Shown here one piece after another: positions 1 through 7,719 of a stretch of DNA of 64,000 nt. The notes under the pieces are model-generated. The model had not been told where the DNA came from, did not search any database, and saw only the letters and a list, made by a program, of their open reading frames with translations. Where the stretch lies: contig NZ_JANAVO010000001.1 of NCBI RefSeq assembly GCF_024213555.1, forward strand, positions 3,348,001 through 3,412,000, read 5' to 3'. A program made the translations under genes and the position numbers. Each line of letters starts with the position of its first letter. The first letter of the stretch is position 1. The stretch comes from Allokutzneria sp. A3M-2-11 16 (GTDB lineage: Bacteria; Actinomycetota; Actinomycetes; Mycobacteriales; Pseudonocardiaceae).

Positions 1-238
1 TCGCCGGATCGGGGACGAGAAGGACGCCGTAGGTCACCTCATCGGCGAACCTGGCCCCCGAGAAGTGCGACCGCAGCGCGGAAACAGCTTCCTCGGCGGC
101 ATCCCACCTCGCGGCGGGGAAGGCCGTCAGCAGGTAGTCCTCGGTGATCGCGGGCAGCCCGGCCGCGGCAACAGACCGGCTGCGAGCCCAACCGGAACCG
201 GCCAGCCGCGCGATCTGCTCTTCCATGAAAGTCGTCAT
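1..238 (-). CDS. Unrecognised protein, N-terminal part (runs off left edge)
   Basis: This open frame reads leftward and is cut by the window edge, so only about 79 N-terminal residues are visible. The start at 238 has a GGGAA-type ribosome binding site about seven bases upstream; a second in-frame ATG lies at 226. The visible sequence is soluble-looking, with an acidic helix and an ending that reads VTYGVLLVPDP. I do not recognise the family. A strong hairpin at 249-291 separates it from the DinB-like gene, so it may be transcribed on its own or with read-through from the peptide operon. Confidence 0.55.
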   Translation of the reverse strand, partial: MTTFMEEQIARLAGSGWARSRSVAAAGLPAITEDYLLTAFPAARWDAAEEAVSALRSHFSGARFADEVTYGVLLVPDPA

Positions 239-248
239 GTCGTGTTCC

Positions 249-291
249 CGTCGTGCACGGCGGCGAGGAGTTCCGGCCGCCATGCACGACG
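249..291 (-). terminator. Hairpin between operon end and next gene
   Basis: Two 15-base arms (249-263 and 277-291) pair with one mismatch around a 13-base loop. The hairpin begins 16 bases past the stop codon of the DinB-like gene in the leftward direction and ends 11 bases before the next start. It has no clear T run, so it may be a weak terminator or an attenuator. Confidence 0.5.
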
Positions 292-307
292 ATGCCATGA
301 CCGGCTG

Positions 308-895
308 TCAGACCTTCCGGCCGACGAAGGTCAGCAGCTTGGCCTGCGCGTCGGCGCCCGGCGGCGGTGGCACCCTGGGACCGAAGGTGGTCGGCGTGCG
401 GGTGATGACCAGGCGGGCGAGGGAGAACGACCGCGCGACGAGATCGGGCTCCAGCTGCACGTCCATGCCGAGCGCGGAGCCGATGTCCCAGGTGTGGACC
501 ACGGTGTCGAAGGTCATCAGTTCCAGGACGTCCGTGACCTTCGCGTCCGGGCGGTTGGCCAGGAACCGTTGTGGGGCAGGCCCGTCGATCAGTTCATCGG
601 TGAGGACGGCGGCGGTTGCCTCGCGGGCCGCGCGCCACCCCGCCAGCGCGTCGTCACCGGCGAGCTCGCCGGGATTCTCCGACCCCGGTGGGCCGGTTCG
701 TTCCGTGTACTCCTGGCCCGTCGCGTGATGGCGCAGAACCTCCAGGCCCCAGACGACGTGACCCACCACGTCACGCACCGTCCACAGCTCGCACGCCGAT
801 GCCGAGTCCCACCCGTGCTGCGGGACTTTGGCGAGTACAGCGTCGAAAGCGTCCTGTGCGCGCCGGTAGCGATCCACGATGTCGTTGGTTTCCAA
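308..895 (-). CDS. DinB/TIGR03086-type putative metal-binding protein
   Basis: The 195-residue product resembles the DinB-fold TIGR03083/TIGR03086 proteins, which are related to mycothiol-dependent maleylpyruvate isomerase. These are four-helix bundles that bind a metal through spaced histidines; here DVVGHVVWG and DTVVHTWDIGSALG carry likely ligands. The start chosen is TTG at 895, because an AGGGGAG site lies just upstream, although the spacing is short. A GTG five codons further in is an alternative. The gene follows the E1-beta gene by 29 bases on the same strand, so it is probably the last gene of the peptide operon. A thiol-transfer or detoxification role is possible, but the substrate is unknown. 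Confidence 0.75.
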   Translation of the reverse strand: METNDIVDRYRRAQDAFDAVLAKVPQHGWDSASACELWTVRDVVGHVVWGLEVLRHHATGQEYTERTGPPGSENPGELAGDDALAGWRAAREATAAVLTDELIDGPAPQRFLANRPDAKVTDVLELMTFDTVVHTWDIGSALGMDVQLEPDLVARSFSLARLVITRTPTTFGPRVPPPPGADAQAKLLTFVGRKV

Positions 896-924
896 TGCTC
901 TCCCCTGGTGCCGCGGTGTCCGAG

Positions 925-1914
925 TTACAGCTTCAACGTCGCGCTGATGGCCTGCATCAGCTGTTCGGGGCCCGGCACCAAAGCCTTGTCGAGCGCGAGG
1001 GCGTACGGGATGACCGTGCCATCCGGTCGGCAAACCCGCCTCGGCGGTGCCACCAGGTCGAACTCCTCGGCCGCCGTCGCGACGATCTCCGCGCCCAACC
1101 CGCACATGCGGTTCGAGTCGTCGATCACGACGAGGCGCCCGGTCTTGTTGACCGATTTGCGGAGGCAGTCCCAGTCGAACGGATAAACCGTCCTCGGGTC
1201 GACGATTTCGATGTCGACCCGGTCGCTGAGGCTGTCCGCGACCTCAAGCGCCGTACCCACGTGCTGGCCCACCGCCACCACGGTCAGGTCGCCGCCCTCC
1301 CGCAGGACGTTCGCTTCTCCCAGGGGCACGATCTCCTCCGCCCCCGAGTCGGGCACGGCCGTCGACTCCAACAACGCGGAAGGCGCGAACACGGCCACCG
1401 GGTCGGGATCGCGAATCGCCGACCGGAACAGTCCGTACGCGTCCGCGGGCGTGCCCGGAACCACGGTCTTGATCCCCGCCTGCGCGAGCAGGCTGTAGGG
1501 GCTGTCCGAATGCTGGCCCGCCCACCCGGACCTCGAACCCGACCCCGCGACGAGATACGTGACGGGCACGCTGACCTGTCCGCCGGTCATCAACGAGAAC
1601 TTGTGGGCCTGGTTCACGATCTGCTCGAAAACCAGGTAGATCAGCGTGGAGATCTGGAACTCGATCACGGGCTTCTTGCCCATCATCGCGGCGCCGGTCC
1701 CGAAACTGGTGAAAGCCTGTTCGGACAACGGCGTGTCCAGCACCCGTTCCCGGCCGAACCTGGGCAGCAGCCCCGAGGTGACCCCGCTGGCGCCGACCCC
1801 CACGTCCTCGCCGAGCAGGAGCACGTCCTCGTCGGCCGCCATCTCGGCGTGCAGGGCGCGGTTCATCGCGTGCATGTATCCGACGGCAGGCGACGGAGAA
1901 GGCAGGTCGCTCAC
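925..1914 (-). CDS. 2-oxoacid dehydrogenase-type E1 component, beta subunit
   Basis: The 329-residue protein matches the beta subunit of thiamine-diphosphate-dependent E1 enzymes (pyruvate, acetoin or branched-chain type), at the usual length. It has the N-terminal pyrimidine-binding domain with the LGED motif (Glu36) and a C-terminal transketolase-like domain from about residue 195. With the alpha subunit it should form an alpha2beta2 enzyme that decarboxylates a 2-oxoacid or splits a ketol. Its ATG overlaps the alpha stop by four bases, so translation is coupled. No lipoyl E2 or E3 is seen in the window. The location inside a nonribosomal peptide operon suggests delivery of a small acyl or ketol unit to that pathway, which is inference. 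Confidence 0.9.
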   Translation of the reverse strand: MSDLPSPSPAVGYMHAMNRALHAEMAADEDVLLLGEDVGVGASGVTSGLLPRFGRERVLDTPLSEQAFTSFGTGAAMMGKKPVIEFQISTLIYLVFEQIVNQAHKFSLMTGGQVSVPVTYLVAGSGSRSGWAGQHSDSPYSLLAQAGIKTVVPGTPADAYGLFRSAIRDPDPVAVFAPSALLESTAVPDSGAEEIVPLGEANVLREGGDLTVVAVGQHVGTALEVADSLSDRVDIEIVDPRTVYPFDWDCLRKSVNKTGRLVVIDDSNRMCGLGAEIVATAAEEFDLVAPPRRVCRPDGTVIPYALALDKALVPGPEQLMQAISATLKL

Positions 1915-2885
1915 AGGATCACCCCCGGCCGGACCGCGGCCGTTCCCGAGTACAGATACATCAGCGCGTCCTTCGGATCAGGTGACGGGGCGTTCTTCGC
2001 GAACTCGACCGCCTCGTCGATCGTGCCCTTGACAGCTTCATCGATCTCGGCGACGACGTCGTCGCCCAACTTCGCGCCCAGCGCGACGATCGGGTCCCGT
2101 TCGCGCCACCTGACCACCTCGTCGGGATCGCGGAACTCGACGCCCAGCAGTTCCAGGACGGAATGGTGTCCGAAGAACCGGTAAGTCGAACATTCCAGGA
2201 ACGCCGGGCCTTTGCCTTCGCGGCACCGTTGGATCAGTTCCCCGGTCACGTCGGCCACAGCCTCGACGTCCATGCCGTCGACCGTGCGCGCGACCATTCC
2301 GAAGCCTTCGGCGCGCCGTGCCGCGCTGCCCGCGAGTCCCGATTCGAGCTTCAGGCTCGTCGCGTACATGTTGTTCTCGCAGACGAACAGGATCGGCAGG
2401 GACCAGATCGCGGCCAGGTTGAACGCTTCCAGCAGCACGCCCTGGCTCATCGCCCCGTCGCCGAAGAAGCTGACGACGACCTCGGAGTTCCCCCGGGCCT
2501 TGGCGACCCAGGCGGCGCCGGAGCCGATCGCTCCACCGGCTCCGACGATTCCGTTGGCGCCCAGGATGCCCAGTTTCATGTCCGCGGCGTGCATCGAGCC
2601 GCCACGACCCTTGTTGAAACCTTCAAGGGTGCCAAGGAGTTCGGCGAGCAGTCGGCGGGGGTCGGCACCCTTCGCCAGCACGTGTCCGTGTCCGCGGTGG
2701 GTACTGGTGATGAAGTCCCGTTCCGTCAGCTGCGAACAGACGCCAACGGCAACGGCCTCCTGCCCGATGTACGGGTGGATACCGCCGATGATCTCACCGG
2801 CGATCGCCATGTCCAGGCAGCGCTCTTCGAACTCCCGGATCAGTTTCATGGACCGGTACAGGGCCATCTGGTGTTCACGAGTCAT
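1911..2885 (-). CDS. 2-oxoacid dehydrogenase-type E1 component, alpha subunit
   Basis: The 324-residue protein is an E1 alpha subunit. The thiamine-diphosphate and magnesium motif runs from GDG at residues 142-144 to ENN at 170-172, as in pyruvate, acetoin and branched-chain oxoacid dehydrogenases. The conserved GHP/RGHGH-type loop (THRGHGH, about 62-68) is present. Its start overlaps the stop of the synthetase gene by four bases, and its stop overlaps the start of the beta gene in the same way. Three genes are therefore translationally coupled, which argues strongly that the E1 enzyme works with the peptide synthetase. The oxoacid used cannot be read from the sequence. Confidence 0.92.
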   Translation of the reverse strand: MTREHQMALYRSMKLIREFEERCLDMAIAGEIIGGIHPYIGQEAVAVGVCSQLTERDFITSTHRGHGHVLAKGADPRRLLAELLGTLEGFNKGRGGSMHAADMKLGILGANGIVGAGGAIGSGAAWVAKARGNSEVVVSFFGDGAMSQGVLLEAFNLAAIWSLPILFVCENNMYATSLKLESGLAGSAARRAEGFGMVARTVDGMDVEAVADVTGELIQRCREGKGPAFLECSTYRFFGHHSVLELLGVEFRDPDEVVRWRERDPIVALGAKLGDDVVAEIDEAVKGTIDEAVEFAKNAPSPDPKDALMYLYSGTAAVRPGVIL

Positions 2886-5800
2886 TTGTGCAACAGCCCT
2901 TCGCTTTCCCGGACGAGCATCGTGTCGACGTAACGAAGTAGTGCGCTGTCGTCGGGGCCCGATGCGACGATCGGAGTGAATTTAGGCCCTCGCTGACCGT
3001 TGTCGGCGGCCTCGAGAGTGGAGTCGAAGAGCAGTTTCAGGATGGCGTGCTCCTCGGGGGAGTGGGTCTCCAGCTTCGAGAGCCAGTCGGCCACCGGCAA
3101 CGTGTCGATCGGCTTTCCGGTGCCCCGCAGGAGGTGCAGCAGGTGCGTGAGGCGCACCGGTCGCTGGCTCGTCAGCACGAACCGGCTGCCGTCGCGCTGC
3201 TCCTCCGCACCGAGCTGGGCGAGCAGACCGGCTGTCTCGTCCACCGCGATCCACGGTTCTTCCAGCTCGGTGTCGGGTGCGGCGCCGAGTTCGAGGATGA
3301 GCCGCAGCACCCGCAACATGATGTCGCGCGTGTTTCCCTGCCCAGTGCGCGAATCTCCGACGATCCGGGGCAGTCGGTAGACCGCTGACGGCAGTCCGCG
3401 CTCGTGCGCGGTGGTGATCAGCTGCTCGGCGTCCGACTTGGTCCGCGCGTACCCGCCGCTGTCACCACCTTCGTCGGCGGCGGAAATGGTTGACACGAAC
3501 TGCATTTGCTTGAGCCGCGTGGTGACCGCCAGCCGGATCAGTTCGCGGGTGCCGTCCACATTGGCCGCTTCGAGCTGTTCGTAGCTGGCGAGCGCATCGA
3601 CCCGGGCACCGTTGTGGCAGATCAGGTCGATCTCCTCCGCCAGCCTGCCGAAGGTCTCGGCGGTGAGGCCGAGCCCGGGTGCCGTGAGATCGCCGACCAC
3701 GACCGTGATCCGCTCGTGGTCGATCTCCTGCCACAGGCCGTAGCGGTCGAGGTTGTCGCGCAACCGCTGCCAGGCCGCCTGTTCGTCCGCTGCCCGGACG
3801 AGGCAGTGCACGCGTCCGCTGGTCCGCGTCAGCAGCTCGCGGACCAGGTACGCCCCGACGAAGCCGGTCGCTCCGGTGAGCAGGACGTCCGAGATCCCGC
3901 CGGATTTGCGCGCTGGCAACGAATCCGGGAGGACATCGCGCAGCACGGACTGGGCGTCGAACGAGCGGACATGGGTTGTGCTTGTCCCACCACTGACCAC
4001 TTCGGCCAGCTTCGCGACCGTGGGCCGTTCGAACAGCGTCCGCAACGGCAGATTCAGCTGGAACGTCTCCTGAATCCGGACGACGAGCTGCGCGGCCTTC
4101 AGCGAGTGCCCGCCGAGGTCGAAGAAGTTCTCGTCCCTGCCAACGGTGTGGAGGTCGAGAACCCCCGCCCAGATCGCCGCCAACGCTTCCTCAGTCGGGT
4201 TCTGCGGTGCGGCAGACGTCGCGGCGGTGTCCGACCGGGTAGCGCTGTCGGGCTCGGGAAGCGCCCTGGAATCCAGCTTTCCGTTGATGGTCAACGGAAG
4301 CTCGGGGAGCGACACGAACACCGAGGGCACCATGTACTCCGGCAGTTCACGTCGCAGGTGGGCACGCAGATCGAGGTCGTCGAGAACCCCGGAGACCCCG
4401 AGGTAGGCGACGAGCCTCTTCTGTCCGGGGCTGTCCTCGCGCGCGATGACGGCGGCCTGCGAGATGTCCGGGTGGGTCAGCAGGGCGGCTTCGACCTCGC
4501 GGGGTTCAATACGGAAGCCGCGGATCTTGACCTGGTCGTCGACGCGCCCGAGGTACTCGATGTCGCCGTTTGCGTTGTGGCGGACGATGTCCCCGGTCCG
4601 GTAGAGCCGGTCGCTGGTGGTGTCGAAGGGGTTGGGGACGAACTGCTCCGCGGTGAGTTCCGGTTGTCCGCGATAGCCCCGTGCGACACCAGGTCCGGCC
4701 ACGTGGAGTTCGCCCGGCACCCCGGTGGGCGCGAGTCGACCGTGCTCATCGAGGACGTACACGCGCGTGTTGCCGATCGGTCGACCGATGGGAATACCGT
4801 TGGTGTCAGCGGGAAGCGGCGCGGTGACGAGGTGGCACGTGGCGAACGTGGTGCACTCGGTGGGGCCGTAGCCGTTGACGATCTGCGTGCCGGGCAGTGC
4901 GGTGACGGCGCGGCGAACATGGTTCGCGGACAGCGCTTCGCCGCCGACGAGCAGGTGGCGCAGCCCGGACAGCGCGGTGGTGTCCTCGTCGACGATGTGG
5001 TTGAACAACGACGAGGTCAGCCAGAGCGTGCTGATCCGGTGGCGGGTGATCGCGTCGGCGAGCGGCCGGGCGGTGAGCACCCGCTCGGTGGAGATGACGC
5101 AGGTGGCGCCGCTGAGCAGGGCTCCCCAGATCTCGAAAGTGGCCGCGTCGAAGGAGATCGCCGACGCGTGCAGCAGCACTTCGCCGGGGCCGAGAATGCC
5201 GTCCGGCAGCCCGGTGACGAGCCGGATGATCGCCTGGTGCTCGATTTCGACACCCTTGGGGCGTCCGGTCGAGCCGGATGTGTAGATGACGTAGGCCAGG
5301 TCTCGTGGCCCCGCTCCGGACTCGGGCGCGGTCCGCGGTTCCTCGTCGAGGGTGGGATCGCCGATCAGGTCGGTGGTGATCACCAGCTCGGCCCCACCAT
5401 CGGCGAGCAGGAGCCGTTGGCGTTCCTCGGGGTAGTCCGGGTCGATCGGCAGGTACGCGGCGCCGGTCTTGAGAATGGCCAGCAAAGCGGTGATCTGCCC
5501 GAGGGAACGCGGCAGGCACACTCCGACGAGGGTCCCGGGCTCAGCGCCGAGGGCCCGCAAGCGGTGCGCGAGTTGGTTGGACCTGGTGTCGAGCTCGGCG
5601 TAGGTCAGCGACTCTTCGTTGCACACCAAGGCTTTCGCGTCAGGTCGGTGGTGGACCTGCTCGGCGAACAGCGCGGGCACGGTCGCCGGAGTCGGCAACG
5701 TCGTGCTGGTGTTGTTCCAGGTTTCCACCAGCTGCCGGACTTCGGCGTCGCTCATCATCGACAAGGCGGACAGCGGTCGCTCCGGGTCAGCCCCGACAGA

Positions 5801-7705
5801 GGCGAGCAGCTGCTGGAAGTGTTGGGTGAACCGTTCGATCGTGACGCGGTCGAAGAGATCGGCGCCGTAGTCGATCCGCACCTCCAGCACGCCGTTCCGT
5901 TCTGCCACATGGCATTCGAGATCGAACGGCTTCGCCTCGGTGCTCGCGGGCGACACCTCCGACAACGGCGCATCCACCAGCTGGAAAGCGACCTGGGTGA
6001 GGGGGTGGCGGCTGAAGTCCTGTTCAGGCACCAGTTCTTCCACGAGGCGTTCGAAGGGAACGTCGTCGTGCTCGTACGCGCCGAGCGTGGTTTCCCGCAC
6101 ACGGCCGAGCAGTTCCGGGAAAGTGGGATCGCCGGACAAGTCAGTGCGCAGCACCAACATGTTGGTGTCGAACCCAATCGAGCCGGACGTGGGTGCTCCG
6201 ACCGTCACATCGGTCGTGCGCGCGTAGCGGGACAGCGCGAGGTTGAAGGACGCCAGCAGCGTCGTGAAGAGGGGGACGCTGTGGCGACTGCTCAGCTCAC
6301 GGAGCTTTTCCGCGACACCGGCATCCACGACGAAGGAGGTCGAGCCGCTGCGGGACGACGACACCGGCGGGCGCGCGCGATCTGTCGGAAGTTCCAGCGC
6401 CGCAGGGACATCGGCGAGTTGCTTCCGCCAGTAGTCGAGCGGTTCGCGGAGTGCTCCGAAGATCGGCTCGATGGGGTTCTCCAGCCCCTGTTCGATGAGC
6501 CTGACGAACCGGCTCGCGAGCCGCTTGATCGTGGAGCGGTGGAAGAGGCTGGAGCGGAACGTCATTGTGCCGTAGAGCTTGCCGCCCTGGAGGTGGGTGA
6601 CCAGCTCCAGGTCGAACCGGGTGTTCACGCCCGCCCACGGCAACAAGGTGATCTCGCCTTCGCCGAGCACGGGGAGCTCGCCGTTGTGCACGACCACGGC
6701 GTCGAAGATCGCGTTGCGCCCCGGTTCCCGCTCCGGCTGGACCTCCGCGACCACCTGGTCGAACGGCGCCCGCTGGTGCGCGTACGCCTCGAACACCTTG
6801 GCGTGCGCCATTTTGAGCAGTTCGCGGAACGTCGTCGTCGGGGTGATGCGGGTGCGCAACACCACGGTGTTCACGAAGAAGCCGAGGACGTCGGCGAAGC
6901 GGCGGTCGTCGCGGCCCGCCAGCACCGTTCCGATCGTCACGTCGTCTTGGCCGGTCTGGAGGGACATCAGCCCCTGGAACACCGCCGCCATGACGCTGGA
7001 GAGCGCGCACCGGTTCCGCAGGGAGAAGGAGTTGAGCCTCGCTGTGAGCTCGGCGGGCAGTTCGAAGTAGACGTGGTCGCTGGCGAACTCGGGAACAGCC
7101 GATCGCGGCCGGTCCGTCGGCAGCCGCAGCGGTTCGAACCCGTCGAGCTCTTTCCGCCAGTAGTCGAGGTGTTTCGCGGCGGCCTCGTCATCGGTGCTCG
7201 CGCGCTGCGCCGTGACGTAGTCCTCGTACTTCGCCTCGATCGGCACGGGCGTCGGCGACGGGTAGAGGGTGGTCACGTCCTCGACGATGATCTGGAGGGA
7301 ACGGCCGTCGATGACGATGTGGTGGAACACCAGGCACAGCACGGCCGATCCGTCGGAGCACTCGACCACGACGGCACGCGCGGGTGGCGCCGCGGCGAGG
7401 TCGAACGGCTCGGCGGCCAGCTCTCCCGCGTGCTTCTGCCATTCGTCACCGGTGCCCGCGGTCCGTCGCACCACCGGAATGCGGAAGCCCGTCACCGGGA
7501 TCGCGGCGGGCAGGCCCGACTCGTCCACGTCGAAGGTCCAGCTGAGCACCGGGTGGCGCGCCACGAGCGCGTCGAGCGCCCGGTCCAGCTGCTCGAAGTC
7601 GATGCCGTCGCGGAACCGCAGCACGATCGGGATGTTGTACGCGGCGCTGGTCCGGTCGAGCTGCTGCACCAGCCACAGGCGCTCCTGCCCGAGCGACAAC
7701 CTCAT
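2882..7705 (-). CDS. Nonribosomal peptide synthetase, C-(half C)-A-T-R
   Basis: The start at 7705 is chosen because AAGGAG lies six bases upstream; this gives 1607 residues. Domains in order: a complete condensation domain (about 1-420, HHIVIDG at 128-134); a second condensation segment (421-650) with only the C-terminal lobe motifs and no HHxxxDG; an adenylation domain (about 677-1150, TSGSTGRPKG at 809-818); a carrier domain with Ser1201 in LGGHSL; and a terminal NAD(P)H reductase domain (1272-1607) with GATGFVG and Tyr1419/Lys1423. My hand-read specificity code is DAFWLGGTFK, close to known valine codes. The reductase should release the product as an aldehyde or alcohol instead of an acid. 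The upstream adenylation protein ends 14 bases before. Confidence 0.93.
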   Translation of the reverse strand: MRLSLGQERLWLVQQLDRTSAAYNIPIVLRFRDGIDFEQLDRALDALVARHPVLSWTFDVDESGLPAAIPVTGFRIPVVRRTAGTGDEWQKHAGELAAEPFDLAAAPPARAVVVECSDGSAVLCLVFHHIVIDGRSLQIIVEDVTTLYPSPTPVPIEAKYEDYVTAQRASTDDEAAAKHLDYWRKELDGFEPLRLPTDRPRSAVPEFASDHVYFELPAELTARLNSFSLRNRCALSSVMAAVFQGLMSLQTGQDDVTIGTVLAGRDDRRFADVLGFFVNTVVLRTRITPTTTFRELLKMAHAKVFEAYAHQRAPFDQVVAEVQPEREPGRNAIFDAVVVHNGELPVLGEGEITLLPWAGVNTRFDLELVTHLQGGKLYGTMTFRSSLFHRSTIKRLASRFVRLIEQGLENPIEPIFGALREPLDYWRKQLADVPAALELPTDRARPPVSSSRSGSTSFVVDAGVAEKLRELSSRHSVPLFTTLLASFNLALSRYARTTDVTVGAPTSGSIGFDTNMLVLRTDLSGDPTFPELLGRVRETTLGAYEHDDVPFERLVEELVPEQDFSRHPLTQVAFQLVDAPLSEVSPASTEAKPFDLECHVAERNGVLEVRIDYGADLFDRVTIERFTQHFQQLLASVGADPERPLSALSMMSDAEVRQLVETWNNTSTTLPTPATVPALFAEQVHHRPDAKALVCNEESLTYAELDTRSNQLAHRLRALGAEPGTLVGVCLPRSLGQITALLAILKTGAAYLPIDPDYPEERQRLLLADGGAELVITTDLIGDPTLDEEPRTAPESGAGPRDLAYVIYTSGSTGRPKGVEIEHQAIIRLVTGLPDGILGPGEVLLHASAISFDAATFEIWGALLSGATCVISTERVLTARPLADAITRHRISTLWLTSSLFNHIVDEDTTALSGLRHLLVGGEALSANHVRRAVTALPGTQIVNGYGPTECTTFATCHLVTAPLPADTNGIPIGRPIGNTRVYVLDEHGRLAPTGVPGELHVAGPGVARGYRGQPELTAEQFVPNPFDTTSDRLYRTGDIVRHNANGDIEYLGRVDDQVKIRGFRIEPREVEAALLTHPDISQAAVIAREDSPGQKRLVAYLGVSGVLDDLDLRAHLRRELPEYMVPSVFVSLPELPLTINGKLDSRALPEPDSATRSDTAATSAAPQNPTEEALAAIWAGVLDLHTVGRDENFFDLGGHSLKAAQLVVRIQETFQLNLPLRTLFERPTVAKLAEVVSGGTSTTHVRSFDAQSVLRDVLPDSLPARKSGGISDVLLTGATGFVGAYLVRELLTRTSGRVHCLVRAADEQAAWQRLRDNLDRYGLWQEIDHERITVVVGDLTAPGLGLTAETFGRLAEEIDLICHNGARVDALASYEQLEAANVDGTRELIRLAVTTRLKQMQFVSTISAADEGGDSGGYARTKSDAEQLITTAHERGLPSAVYRLPRIVGDSRTGQGNTRDIMLRVLRLILELGAAPDTELEEPWIAVDETAGLLAQLGAEEQRDGSRFVLTSQRPVRLTHLLHLLRGTGKPIDTLPVADWLSKLETHSPEEHAILKLLFDSTLEAADNGQRGPKFTPIVASGPDDSALLRYVDTMLVRESEGLLHK

Positions 7706-7719
7706 CGAGTTCTCCTTCA

